Assembly: GCA_012932865.1 (NCBI GenBank)
Contig: SAXG01000020.1
Span: forward strand, 248,001-312,000
Reading direction: 5' to 3'
DNA from: Amylostereum areolatum
Taxonomy: Eukaryota > Basidiomycota > Agaricomycetes > Russulales > Stereaceae
DNA: 64,000 nt
The notes beneath the pieces were generated by a model. That model ran no database searches, was not told the DNA's origin, and worked only from the letters and a program-made list of their open reading frames with translations. Positions 33,290 through 43,157 of the stretch are shown one piece after another; position 1 is the first letter of the stretch, and the number at the start of each line of letters is the position of its first letter. The position numbers were made by a program, and so were the translations under genes.

Positions 33290-33820
33290 GACGCGTTGGA
33301 GAAGCCAAACAGTAGCGAGGGAACCGATGTATGCGTCTGCCTTCGGTCAGACAATGCGGAGATCTATAAAGCAGAACAGCAGACACCGTGATTAGCCACC
33401 GCCATCTCGTCCGACCGTGGAGCTCCGCGCGCCTCCTCCGCACAAGGCGATGCGTAACCGTGGCCGACTCTGCGTCAAAGGGTGGGACGTATGGCTCACC
33501 TAGGTTAGCGGAAGAAAAGCACTGCACGGTGCGACGCGCTGAGGGGGTGGAAGGCAAAGTTGAGCAGCACTTGCAGTTACGGTAAGGTGAACCTAGGGTT
33601 ACCGTTACACAAATCGGGCAGCTGATTCTCACGCTCCCTGCCTTACGGCCGTACGATCTGGCAACTTGTACATATGCATATATCAAACATTCTTTTGTAT
33701 CTTGCACGACCGCACGGTGCTTTGTCGAACACTCCCGACTCGGTCGGCTTCAAGGACTCGAAGACACATACTCTGGTACTACATGTCTACAAAAGTATGC
33801 TTACACGGCATCAGAAGCCT
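33290..33820. other. Intergenic, NST1 promoter region
   Basis: Contains the NST1 5' flank and the 3' flank of the next F-box gene. Nothing else recognised. Confidence 0.45.
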
Positions 33821-35620
33821 CTAAACGACTACATCCAGTCCTGGTTCTACGTCCGAGTCGTCCGACCAATCCAACCCGTCGATGTTGAAATTGAATTGCT
33901 CAAGGAAATGTGTCACCACCCCAGATTCGACATCTGTTTCACTCCCTTCCGACAGCGCCCTCTCCTTCCCTTCCGACAACGCCCTCTCCTTCCCATCCCA
34001 GAGTACTACCGAACCCTCTTTGAGCTCCTGCTGCAAATTCTGCACTCGTTCCGGTGTCACGTCGCATTCGTTAATCAGGATACTGACTGGCAAACACCCA
34101 TTCGCATTGCGCTGCGCCATCGTTGTCGCGAGTCGATCGATCACCGGGGTCCCATGTTCATGGCGAACTCTTCCCTGGGTGGCGAAATCATCCATCGAGG
34201 GAAGTCCAGCGCCGTTCAGGTCGGTACCTCGAATGGTCACAACGAACATTTTGGGGAAGGGTGGAGGCGTATGCCCGGCAGCCAATAGGTCGGCCAGCTC
34301 ATACAGAGATGAGCCCTCTACCATAACCACGCCGACGTTCTTCCATACGCTCGAGACTTCTGCCCAATACAGTCCCTGCGGGACGAAAGGCCAATGATGT
34401 ATGGCATGAAGAGTTTTTGGATCGTTGAGGCTTGGGAGTCGAATGAACCTCTGCAGCACAGTGGTACACAGTTCCGGGTTCCGGGCAGGGGCGCCCCGTC
34501 GGCAATCGCGGACACGAACCTTGAAGCAAGGTGTTCGTTCTGTGCCGGGATGGGAGTTTCTACTCACAGGACTATCCGTGAGTCGTGTTGCGGACAAGGT
34601 GATCATTGGTAGGGAGATAGGATCGCTCGGCACCTCGATGGCACAAGTGTCGAAGTTGCCACCGTGAGCAAAGACGGAGTTGAGGTGCGGCCAAAGAGCA
34701 TTCTCGAGTAAATCCACGGTAACCTGTGGGGTGTCGTTCACGTATTTTTCGGTCCCGACGTCTCCCGCTATGGACACGCATGCGTTGGGTGGAAAAGACA
34801 GGCGCCGTAGAAGGTAAGCGACCAAGTGCACGGTGCCAAATATATCGAGGTGAGCGAGATTCGGAAGGGCGATGGGGTGATCCTCGATGCGCGCGGTACG
34901 AGCTGTGACAGACATACGAGTGCTGGAATTGTGGAAAATGAAGCTCTGAAGCATGGAAAGCCTGGAAAGCGCAGACATAAATTCATCTATCGAACCATAT
35001 CCTTCGTAGATTTGGAGCTGGAGGTGGGTGAGAGTGGTCGTAAAAAGATGGAGTGGCAATGGAAGCCTGCAGTATGTGAGCTCGAGATAGCGGAGATTTG
35101 GGGGAGATTTTCCAGAGAAGAGGGACGAGGTAAGCCGTTTCGTATAGTTTCCTGTGAAGCGAAGGACACGCAGCGTGGGAGCAGGGCCGTTGGTGATAGC
35201 TGACAGTATCATTTTGTGCTCATGCGCGTCGTCGACAACCCAAGGAGAAGTCACGGTCAGCGTCATCTCCTCGATCCTGTGCAACTCTTGAAGGATGCAG
35301 TGGAACTTCTCATAGAAATTTGAAGGCGAATAGTGGTCGCGGATGATACAGACTTTGAGCGGGACTTGACCCGAACGCTGGAGAAGGATCTTGATCCAAT
35401 CAAGCTGGCTTCGATAATGAATTGTCGACCATAGCCCGGGACAGCCCAAAGCCACTGCACGCCAGTGACGACATACGTGAGAGGCATGTATATAGAATTT
35501 GTCCAACGGGAATTCGGGGCAATCTCGAAGGAGAAAGAAGACGCGGCCAAGCATCTCGACTGGCAGTCGATCATTGATAGGACACATGGGATACGGAAAG
35601 GACTCAGAGGAGAGCTCCAT
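33821..35620 (-). CDS. F-box protein
   Basis: Intronless frame of 599 residues from the ATG at 35620. The F-box is at the N-terminus: INDRLPVEMLGRVFFLLRDC, HASHVCRHWRAVALGCPGLW. A leucine-rich solenoid-like region follows. The C-terminal tail is acidic (DGLDWSDDSDVEPG) and contains an exact eight-residue duplication, ERALSEGK / ERALSEGS, from a short DNA repeat. It is clearly paralogous to the gene at 40759-42549 (shared VEMLGRVF, HASHVCRHWRAVALGCP, LDWIKILLQRSG, ILQELHRIEE, CDV..ERVQ.L). Expected to present a substrate to an SCF ubiquitin ligase. Target unknown. Confidence 0.85.
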   Translation of the reverse strand: MELSSESFPYPMCPINDRLPVEMLGRVFFLLRDCPEFPLDKFYIHASHVCRHWRAVALGCPGLWSTIHYRSQLDWIKILLQRSGQVPLKVCIIRDHYSPSNFYEKFHCILQELHRIEEMTLTVTSPWVVDDAHEHKMILSAITNGPAPTLRVLRFTGNYTKRLTSSLFSGKSPPNLRYLELTYCRLPLPLHLFTTTLTHLQLQIYEGYGSIDEFMSALSRLSMLQSFIFHNSSTRMSVTARTARIEDHPIALPNLAHLDIFGTVHLVAYLLRRLSFPPNACVSIAGDVGTEKYVNDTPQVTVDLLENALWPHLNSVFAHGGNFDTCAIEVPSDPISLPMITLSATRLTDSPVSRNSHPGTERTPCFKVRVRDCRRGAPARNPELCTTVLQRFIRLPSLNDPKTLHAIHHWPFVPQGLYWAEVSSVWKNVGVVMVEGSSLYELADLLAAGHTPPPFPKMFVVTIRGTDLNGAGLPSMDDFATQGRVRHEHGTPVIDRLATTMAQRNANGCLPVSILINECDVTPERVQNLQQELKEGSVVLWDGKERALSEGKERALSEGSETDVESGVVTHFLEQFNFNIDGLDWSDDSDVEPGLDVVV

Positions 35621-36968
35621 CTTGCTTGAAGTTGATCAGTCCTCGTATAAGACAGTGATTGAGTACACACGTACCGAGATATTCAACTGTCTAGAAGAAG
35701 AATTGAGAAAAGAACGATGACTTGAGGTGGCCGTTCACGTTCAGCGCTCAGCTGTCACTTGTGTATAACTCCGTGAATTGTACGGAACTGAAAGCCGAGT
35801 AGGATTGCCGCGATAGGCCTAGGATGCAAGGTGGCCGGTGACCGAGCGGGCGTGATGGAAGGATGAGATTGAGCGATTGCCAACACGTAGCTGTTTGGGC
35901 TACCAAGCGACTAAGTAATACCGTGGTGGGCGTTGACAACCGACGTTCGTGTAACGTTGAGAGCAAGAAATGCCACCAAGATGTAGCTGGTTCTCACGCC
36001 CTCGCCATCGCCCGTTCACCAAAGTGTATGTAACTTACATTTTGTACTTAGTACATAGACGTCTTTCGGAGCACAGTTCAAAGATCTAGTTCTACGGTAT
36101 TAGCCTCGAACCAGGTATCGACAGGTGACCTCACCAAACAGTCGGTCCCGATTACATATGTTTTAGAGCCCACTTTTCTACAGTACTTAACGGGCCAACG
36201 TTCAACAGGCTGCATGCACGCTCCGTATACGCTAACTTCCACCGTATACGCTAACTTCCAACGGTGAACGCGTCGACTACAGCGTTAGTGATGTCCCAAA
36301 CGACAGGCGAGCAAGAAATATCGGAACCACGGATGTAATACTTGCCTCCAGTGAGGCAGAGATCAGCGGTAAACAGCCACAGAAATCGGATGCTCTCGCC
36401 AGCAGAGCGGCGAAGAGATGACCTGTCACATAGTACTAGTGGCTAACTCCTCGGGTCGAGGGCCTTGGGCCAACTTTTGAACAGAGCGAAGACCATAATG
36501 ATCGATCGGCAAGCTTTGGGATTCGGCTCCAGGTCAGAGGTGAAAACTGAAAATTTTGTGTCGGACCATTCGACAGCAATGGTAATCCCATCCGGGAAAG
36601 AGGCTGAGCGTTGCTCTCCTTCGCTTCAAGTGTGGCCTGCAGATCGTAACGTGAGGATCATTTACCAGAGTGTTGATGTTGGGCCAGCATGGCGAGCTGG
36701 ACGATCATCAACCGACGCAAACGACTAGCTGCACTGGCACTGACAGGGAGGACAACATCAAGATTAGTACACGCTGTTTCGATAGAGTTGCATTCGGTCA
36801 GTCAGAATCAACGATCGCCTGCTTGATTCTGAAGACGGGTGCCAGCGGCACAGATGGTTTTGATGGACGGTATGACCATACGCAGCGCAAACAGCGGATA
36901 CAAGGGCATGCGCTGTCTGAATGATAAACGCAAAATACAAACTCACCAGGTGGATGTAACGATAGGTA
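35621..36968. other. Gene-free stretch
   Basis: About 1.35 kb without a recognisable gene. Contains the F-box promoter and a perfect 19-bp tandem duplication at 36223-36260. Confidence 0.5.
36223..36260. repeat. Two perfect 19-bp tandem copies
   Basis: CCGTATACGCTAACTTCCA occurs at 36223-36241 and again at 36242-36260 with no change, implying a recent small duplication. Each copy contains the palindrome GTATAC. Confidence 0.8.
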
Positions 36969-37384
36969 TCATCCGGTGCTTGAGGTCAAAGGGGGGGTGA
37001 GATCTGTGGTAAAACAAATTGTCAGCAACAGATACTTAGAGCTCGATGAACAATAAACACACCTGTAAAACCCACACCCAATGCAAGCAGGCTTTCGCCC
37101 ACATCCTCGTTCTCGTTCTCGACCGCCTTCCTGCACTGTACAGACTCGCTTTCCATCGTCCGAGGATGTTCCGTTCCTCGGCAGCAGCAATAGTTGTATT
37201 GGGGGATGGTTCTCGTATGGTTGACGAGCGAGACCAATGCGAGCTGTGCAACAATAGCAGTTATGAGTTGTTGACGAAAGGAGATGGTGGCCGGAGACAA
37301 GCGAGGGACTGTGGACCCGGTGGCATCCGGTGGCCCGGTGACTGTAACTCGTTTCCTTTTTTTCATTGTCCTGACTCCTCGCAT
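36969..37384 (-). CDS. Possible small membrane-associated protein
   Basis: The ATG at 37384 (or the in-frame ATG at 37366) opens a basic N-terminus (MKKRKRVTVTG). It continues RQQLITAIVAQLALVSLVNH, a Cys cluster (YNYCCCRG), EDVGESLLALGVGFT and, after an in-phase intron (gtgtgt...ccacag), DLTPPLTSSTG. Two hydrophobic stretches are visible. There is no family match that I recognise. Clean splice sites are the only support, so it may not be real. Confidence 0.25.
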
Positions 37385-37587
37385 TCAACCACTTGCACTG
37401 GCATTCCCGTCACCGGTTCTGACTCTTCATATTACCGCGAACCCGCTCACAATAAAGTGCAACGCGCGAAGCCCTGGACTCAGCCCCAGGGACCTATTTG
37501 ACCGGTATTGTAAGTGGTAGCAGAATGGTATCACTATACTTGACGATGATACTGATAAACCTGCGAATCTAGCAGCGGCTGGCACGG

Positions 37588-39273
37588 ATGGCGAATGTAG
37601 TAGACACCCATAATGCTACTTCTCAAGGGAGCCCCATGATGCGACTCTCACCCAAGATCCTGGCCAAGATCGCATCGTTTCTGCGACCTCTCACTTTTGA
37701 CCTTCCGAAACGGGAGCGTAGTGGCTTCAGGTTCATGGCAGACAAACGAAGACCAGATCGCCTGGTCCTAACTCAAGTTTGTCGCCAATGGCGTCTCACG
37801 ATGCATGAGCACAAGATGCTATGGAGTGATATTCCCACATACAACACCAAGTTTGCTCAGTATGCGCTCGAGCATTCTGACCCAGCTCCCATTTCCATCA
37901 GGGCGCGATTCAGTCAAATAGACGTGCTTTCCGGACACCTCTCTTCTGTCCCCCTCGCCTTCTCCCATCTACCGCGTGCCCACACCATTTCCTTCATATA
38001 TGAGAGCGATCACGGCCCTTACTCGCCGGCCTATTTCCCAACCATCATCAGGAATCTTGTGCCGAAACCCGCGCCGCTTTTGGAGTCGTTCACGCTGGAC
38101 CATGAGGGACATAACTATTTTGGCAGTCAATTCCACATCCCAGACGAAATTTTCGACGGACACGCCCCGAAGCTGTGCCGCCTCGCCTTGGCCTACTGCG
38201 ACCTAAATCTATCGATATCCATCTTGAAGACTTCTCTCGTTAAGCTGAGTCTTGTATGCTGCCGCTGCTGGAGCACAATAGACCAGATGCTGGACGCACT
38301 TGGTCGATTGTCCGGTCTGTGTATACTCACCCTCAAAAATGTTGCCCACGAGATGTGGACAGATGAAGAAGGAATCGCTGTCGTAGCGCCGGGTCGAGAA
38401 CCGACGTCTCTCCCCGTCCTTGAAGAACTTTGCCTCCAGGAATCCGCTTGCATCGCGGTCGCAGTATGGAACCATCTGGCTTATCCTTCAACAACGCAGG
38501 TCACCTTCGGATGGTACCACGTAAAGCCTGAGTACGTGCCAGACGTCGTGGCCTCCGTCGAGAGACACATCACAATGTGTCCACCTGCCGCGCACCTGAA
38601 CATCACCTATACGGGCAGAAATACTCGTTCACCGTTCATGGCATGCATCACTTCCCAATACATGGATGGGGATAAGCACTTCGCCATCCCTTTCAGACTC
38701 CTGCTGGACCGCAGATGGGGCGCACACGGAGACGAGTTGGCACTCACCTCCTTTGGCCCCCTCTTCTCCCTTTCCCTGTTCTCTACCGCGATATCTCTAA
38801 ACGTCGTCTGCAACCTACCATTCAATGACTATGTCAACGAGCTCAACACGGCGCTCAACGCTCTTACAAAGCTCGAAGTAATCAGCGTAGTGCACTCCGC
38901 TGAAACGTTGGTGACGGCGTTGTATTACAATGCAACGGCGTCTCCCCCGCAACTTTTCCCATTCCTCTCGACCGTACGCTTCAGCGCGGCCAACATCTCG
39001 CAGGAAAAGCAAGGGCATTCGTTTAGCTCTCAGCAGGACTATCTCCCGGCCATGCGAAATGAACCAAAGGAAGAGCAGGTCCAGCTGTTCGGTGCCCTTT
39101 TCCGCTGGGTGGAGCTCCGGGAGGCGGCGGGACTGCCTGTTTCCCTCGAGTTCAAGGGCTGTGGTATCACGACGCAAGACATCGACGAGCTGCGTGCCGT
39201 TCTTGGGGATAGGCTGACTTGGGATGGGAGTTCGGAGGAGGCGATGCAAGTGTTGATCATTGGGACGGCTTAA
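37588..39273 (+). CDS. F-box protein
   Basis: Intronless, 561 residues, ATG at 37588. The F-box-like N-terminus reads MMRLSPKILAKIASFLRPLT followed by LVLTQVCRQWRLTMHEHKML. The remainder is leucine-patterned (LCRLALAYCDLNLSISILKT, LTKLEVISVV), consistent with a substrate-binding solenoid. It is distant from the neighbouring F-box genes. It converges on the gene at 40759-42549. About 70 bp past its stop lies one arm of a 67-nt inverted repeat whose other arm abuts the stop of that gene. Substrate unknown. Confidence 0.8.
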   Translation: MANVVDTHNATSQGSPMMRLSPKILAKIASFLRPLTFDLPKRERSGFRFMADKRRPDRLVLTQVCRQWRLTMHEHKMLWSDIPTYNTKFAQYALEHSDPAPISIRARFSQIDVLSGHLSSVPLAFSHLPRAHTISFIYESDHGPYSPAYFPTIIRNLVPKPAPLLESFTLDHEGHNYFGSQFHIPDEIFDGHAPKLCRLALAYCDLNLSISILKTSLVKLSLVCCRCWSTIDQMLDALGRLSGLCILTLKNVAHEMWTDEEGIAVVAPGREPTSLPVLEELCLQESACIAVAVWNHLAYPSTTQVTFGWYHVKPEYVPDVVASVERHITMCPPAAHLNITYTGRNTRSPFMACITSQYMDGDKHFAIPFRLLLDRRWGAHGDELALTSFGPLFSLSLFSTAISLNVVCNLPFNDYVNELNTALNALTKLEVISVVHSAETLVTALYYNATASPPQLFPFLSTVRFSAANISQEKQGHSFSSQQDYLPAMRNEPKEEQVQLFGALFRWVELREAAGLPVSLEFKGCGITTQDIDELRAVLGDRLTWDGSSEEAMQVLIIGTA

Positions 39274-39342
39274 GTGCTTCAAATGTATCGATTTTACACA
39301 TGTGGATATCTCAATCTGTATACTCATGAAAGTATGTATGAA

Positions 39343-39409
39343 GGTGACCCCCAGTGAGAATCGGTGCGAAGGATTTGAGACGCGGCGGAAGATTTTTGGA
39401 TGCCAAGAC
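39343..39409 (+). repeat. Left arm of 67-nt inverted repeat
   Basis: Begins GGTGACCCCCAGTGAGAATC and ends GATGCCAAGAC. It matches the reverse complement of 40690-40756 at 64 of 67 positions. It lies 70 bp after the stop of the plus-strand F-box gene. Confidence 0.85.
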
Positions 39410-40689
39410 GTGTGCCAAAATCCATCGTTGCCGTCCTATGGCTTCAAAAAAATGGCACACTTTTCTTGAACGTCACGACAGATTTTTGAACCTGGCAAAA
39501 CACATAGGACCATATGTGACAATATTGGATGGCATCAGGCCTGCATGTATTTACATATTGCTCCCTTGCTTGAACCAAATTGAAGCATTCTGAATGGCAC
39601 ACAACAAGAAGATTATGGAACCAGCTTGCATTACATGCTTATGGAAAACTAAGTACATAGTGCTAAGTACACTCGAGCCCACACGCCGATAGCCACCCCT
39701 ATAACTTGAACTTCAAGCACCCCCTCTCCAGCATTATGCAGCCTACGTCTCTTGGCCAACTTGACGGACAGCTGACAGGCTTTCTCTGCAGCTCAGTGCT
39801 CACTAGAGGCCAGATGTTAGAAAGAAACTTAGCGGCAACGGAGGAACGTACCATGCGCGTAGCGTGTATGATAGACGGCGATGGACCACCAGGCTGACCC
39901 TACACCATATATGCAATGCGCCCACATCCTTCCGAGGCATCGGCACCAAAGCTGGGGGACGAATTTCCTACAAAGAAGACCTCGACATGAGTGAGTTATT
40001 GGTGTAAGAAGGGTGGAAACACACCGGATGTATCATGTCACTGGCTCACTGGCTCGCCGGGAGCCGATTCACCCAATGTGTGACACATCGAACAAGACAC
40101 AGCACACATTTACAAGGAACTCGCGACGGACCGAAGCCCTTCACTGCATTGTGGAACAGATTCCGAGCGAGGTCAAATGGCGGCATGTCGTGGTTCTTGA
40201 GGCTCATCCTCGTCGTGGAGAGGACGACCGGGGACGACGACTAGTAGCACGTCGGTTGTTTGATTCGGGACTTTGCGTGGACGAGCTGGATCCTGGGAGT
40301 GGAAGGCGGAAATGAAGGAGGGAGAAAGGTGCCGTGCCGTTGACTGGAAGGAAGGGAGGGTGGTAGAGCTGGTGGAAGGACACGAAGACCTACGAAGACG
40401 CTAAGTCGAAGTGCGAAGTTGCGCAATGCTCGAGGACTTACATAAGCCTACGAGTCGACGACCTTTCCGTTTGTTCTCACGAAGTTGTTTGCATAGGAAG
40501 ACCTCGTTGGATTGAGAATCTGAGAAAGGCGAAATTTGAAGAGCTTCAATCATCTTCAGTTTCCTTACATTGCCGTTGACTTTAGCAGCCGTTTAATATG
40601 CTTCCCCTCGCGCGTAAGTAGGTGACTCATAGCGTGATCTCACTGGACTTTGAGGAGGGTCGAAATCCTTCATTTTTTGGCACTCCTTG
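39410..40689. other. Interior of the inverted-repeat unit
   Basis: About 1.3 kb between the two arms. No transposase or other gene recognised. The phrase ATGGCACAC occurs twice on the left side. Confidence 0.5.
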
Positions 40690-40756
40690 GTCTTGGCATC
40701 CAAAAGCCTTCCGCCGCGTCTCAAATCCTTCGCACCGATTCTCACTGGGGGTGACC
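40690..40756 (-). repeat. Right arm of 67-nt inverted repeat
   Basis: Reverse-complement partner of 39343-39409, with three mismatches. It ends two bases before the stop codon of the minus-strand F-box gene. No convincing target-site duplication flanks the pair. Confidence 0.85.
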
Positions 40757-40758
40757 AC

Positions 40759-42549
40759 CTATTGGACGTCCTGAACAATGGCGAGTCCCCAATCATCGTC
40801 GTCATTCTCCAGTTCGAATTCCTCATCATCAGCCATTGCCGAGGCCCTGTTGAGAATTGGTACCAACTCATGCGCCATAGCCATGCTCGCCTTGAACTTT
40901 TCCACCTTCTCTTCGGTCCACGCCTTCTCTTTCCCGTCCCAGAACACGGCAATGCCCCCTTCTAGAGCCTTACGGAGGTCCTGCACCCGCTCCCGCGATA
41001 CATCGCACTGTTCAATCAGGTATTTGACGGGAGAGCATCCACGCGCATTGCGTTGAATTATGGCTGTAACGAGTCTATCGATGATGGAGGGTCCATTGTC
41101 CGTTATCCGCAACCCCAGTCCGAGGAAGGGAATGGCAACATCAGAGCCTGAAAGTAGATAACTGCCGTTGAGATCGACGCCTCTGATGGTCATGGAAGAG
41201 AGCTTTGGAATGTATGGGTGGGCATGGCTAACGCTCAATGCCTCGACCAGCGCATAAAATGGTGATCCCTCCAGCGTGATAGTGGTTACGTTCCTCCATA
41301 CATCCAAAAGTTCCATCCAATGCGAACTCTCCTTGAAGTGAGACGAATGCTTCATGACAAGGGTCTTTGGATCTTTCAAGCCCGGGAGCCTAACGAGCAT
41401 CTTCCATAAGGCGTCACACAACCCCGGTCTGTGTTCCGCGAAATCGCAGACATCAAACTTGAAGCAAGGTATTTGCTCTGCAGCGGGTTGAGAGTTTATA
41501 TTGTCTTCCTTGAACCGTGTTGCGGACAAAGAGAGCATTGGCTGAAGGACTGGATGACTCGACATCTCGATGGCACAAGTGTCGAAGTCACCGTCTTGCA
41601 TAAAGACGGAGGTCAGGTGTGGCCGAATTGCGTCCACAAGTGAATCTGCAGTGGCCTGCGCGTTTTCGTTTAGGCCTCCTTCGATGGCCTCGTTTTGTCC
41701 TGATATGGACATGCGTATGTCTGGTGGAAAAGACAGTTGTCGTAGGAAGCAAGTGATGAAGATCACGGTCCCAAATATATTAAGACGGGCAAGAGTTGAA
41801 AGAACGATGGGATGTTTCCTGCGCGTTGTAAAGGTCGTCATAGATTGGGCTGCTTTGTAGTAGAAGAAAATGAAGCTCTGAAGCGCGGGAAGACTGGAAA
41901 GAAGAGAGAGGACGTCGTCCATCGTACTCCAATCTTCGCAGTACTGGAGTTCGAGGTGGGTGAGAGGTGCCGTGAAAAGATGAAACGACGCGGGTAGCGT
42001 GCAACGTGAGAGCGCTACACGGCGGAGATTGGGAGGGGGTTTTCCGTTAAATAAAAGTTGGGAGAGCTGGTCTTTGTTCCCACTAAAGCGTAGGGTACGC
42101 AGGAAGGGGGCTGAGCCGTTGTTGATGAGCCTGAAGATTTCTTGTTTTCCCTGTACATGTGCTTCGTCGATGGCTTCATTATGATCGATGCACAACGTCA
42201 ATTCTTCGATTCTGTGCAACTCTTGAAGTATGCAGCAGGCTTTTTCGTAGAAGTGTGGAGACGAGCTGTGGTCGCGATCGAGCCAAACTTTGAGCGGGAA
42301 CGCACCTGAACGCTGAAGCAAGATCTTGATCCAATCCAGCTGGCTTTGGTGACGGATAGTCGACCATAGTTCCGGACAGCCTAAGGCTACAGCACGCCAG
42401 TGACGGCATACGTGGGAGGCATGGATATGTGATACATCCGATGGGAATTCGGGACAATCTCGAAGGAGGACGAACACGCGACCCAGCATTTCGACTGGTA
42501 GTCGAATATTGATCGGCGGGGCATAGAAAGCCTGAGAGGAACCTTCCAT
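40759..42549 (-). CDS. F-box protein
   Basis: Start chosen at the ATG 42549 (MEGSSQAFYAPPINIRLPVE) because the paralogue at 33821-35620 starts at the matching place. The frame is open for 130 more codons upstream but that part looks non-coding. About 596 residues. F-box: RLPVEMLGRVFVLLRDCPEF, HASHVCRHWRAVALGCPELW. Then LDWIKILLQRSG, ILQELHRIEELTL, a leucine-rich body, and an acidic end (DDEEFELENDDDDWGLAIV). Intronless. SCF-type substrate adaptor by family. Its 3' end touches the right inverted-repeat arm. Confidence 0.85.
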   Translation of the reverse strand: MEGSSQAFYAPPINIRLPVEMLGRVFVLLRDCPEFPSDVSHIHASHVCRHWRAVALGCPELWSTIRHQSQLDWIKILLQRSGAFPLKVWLDRDHSSSPHFYEKACCILQELHRIEELTLCIDHNEAIDEAHVQGKQEIFRLINNGSAPFLRTLRFSGNKDQLSQLLFNGKPPPNLRRVALSRCTLPASFHLFTAPLTHLELQYCEDWSTMDDVLSLLSSLPALQSFIFFYYKAAQSMTTFTTRRKHPIVLSTLARLNIFGTVIFITCFLRQLSFPPDIRMSISGQNEAIEGGLNENAQATADSLVDAIRPHLTSVFMQDGDFDTCAIEMSSHPVLQPMLSLSATRFKEDNINSQPAAEQIPCFKFDVCDFAEHRPGLCDALWKMLVRLPGLKDPKTLVMKHSSHFKESSHWMELLDVWRNVTTITLEGSPFYALVEALSVSHAHPYIPKLSSMTIRGVDLNGSYLLSGSDVAIPFLGLGLRITDNGPSIIDRLVTAIIQRNARGCSPVKYLIEQCDVSRERVQDLRKALEGGIAVFWDGKEKAWTEEKVEKFKASMAMAHELVPILNRASAMADDEEFELENDDDDWGLAIVQDVQ

Positions 42550-43157
42550 CTTGTCTGAAGTCGGATTAGACGTACATACGAGACAGAAACGAAAGAAGAT
42601 CTCACTGAGACTCAGAGGAGGTGCGGGGAGGCTGCTCTCACAGCCCTGGCAGTGACCGTTGGCCAATAAACCTAGACTTGAGGCTGAGTTAGATGGTTGC
42701 GATTCACAATACAAGAGTATCGAGCGTACATAGTCGAGAAAGATGGCGAACACGTGGCTGTATAGGCTACTGTGGTGGAAGTTGAAAGCAAGGAAGGTGT
42801 AGTTCGGCGTATGCCGATAAGTTTCGTTGAGCGCGCGTGTACATAGACTTGCGACGAACTGCGATAACATATTCACGGCCGAAAGAGTCTGAAGAGGGTA
42901 TCGTATTTTTGTTACACTGTATATCAAGTACGAATACATGTTTCATCTCGTTGGAAAAGTAAAATGTAGCGTGGTCCGAGTCGGGTTTGTTCGCAATCGC
43001 TTTCCTCTGCAACATAGTTGAGACAGTACGACATGGAACGCGGAATGAGGAAAGTAAGAGAACATATGGTCATACATATGAGTCGAAGAGGGCATTAGGC
43101 AGCAAGAAAGCGACGTTCAAAAAGACCTCCAACAGGCAGTCCAATGCAAGTCCAAGG
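42550..43157. other. Intergenic between two minus-strand F-box genes
   Basis: Promoter region of the F-box gene at 40759-42549 and 3' flank of the next one. The open frame across 42550-42939 has no homologous counterpart upstream of the paralogue. Confidence 0.45.

Noticed and set aside
39343..40756. Assignment of the inverted-repeat unit to a named transposon superfamily
   Set aside because: No transposase and no convincing target-site duplication flanks the arms, so only the repeat itself is reported.
42550..42939. 130-codon upstream extension of the F-box frame at 40759-42549
   Set aside because: The F-box paralogue at 33821-35620 starts at the position matching 42549, and the extension lacks domain character.
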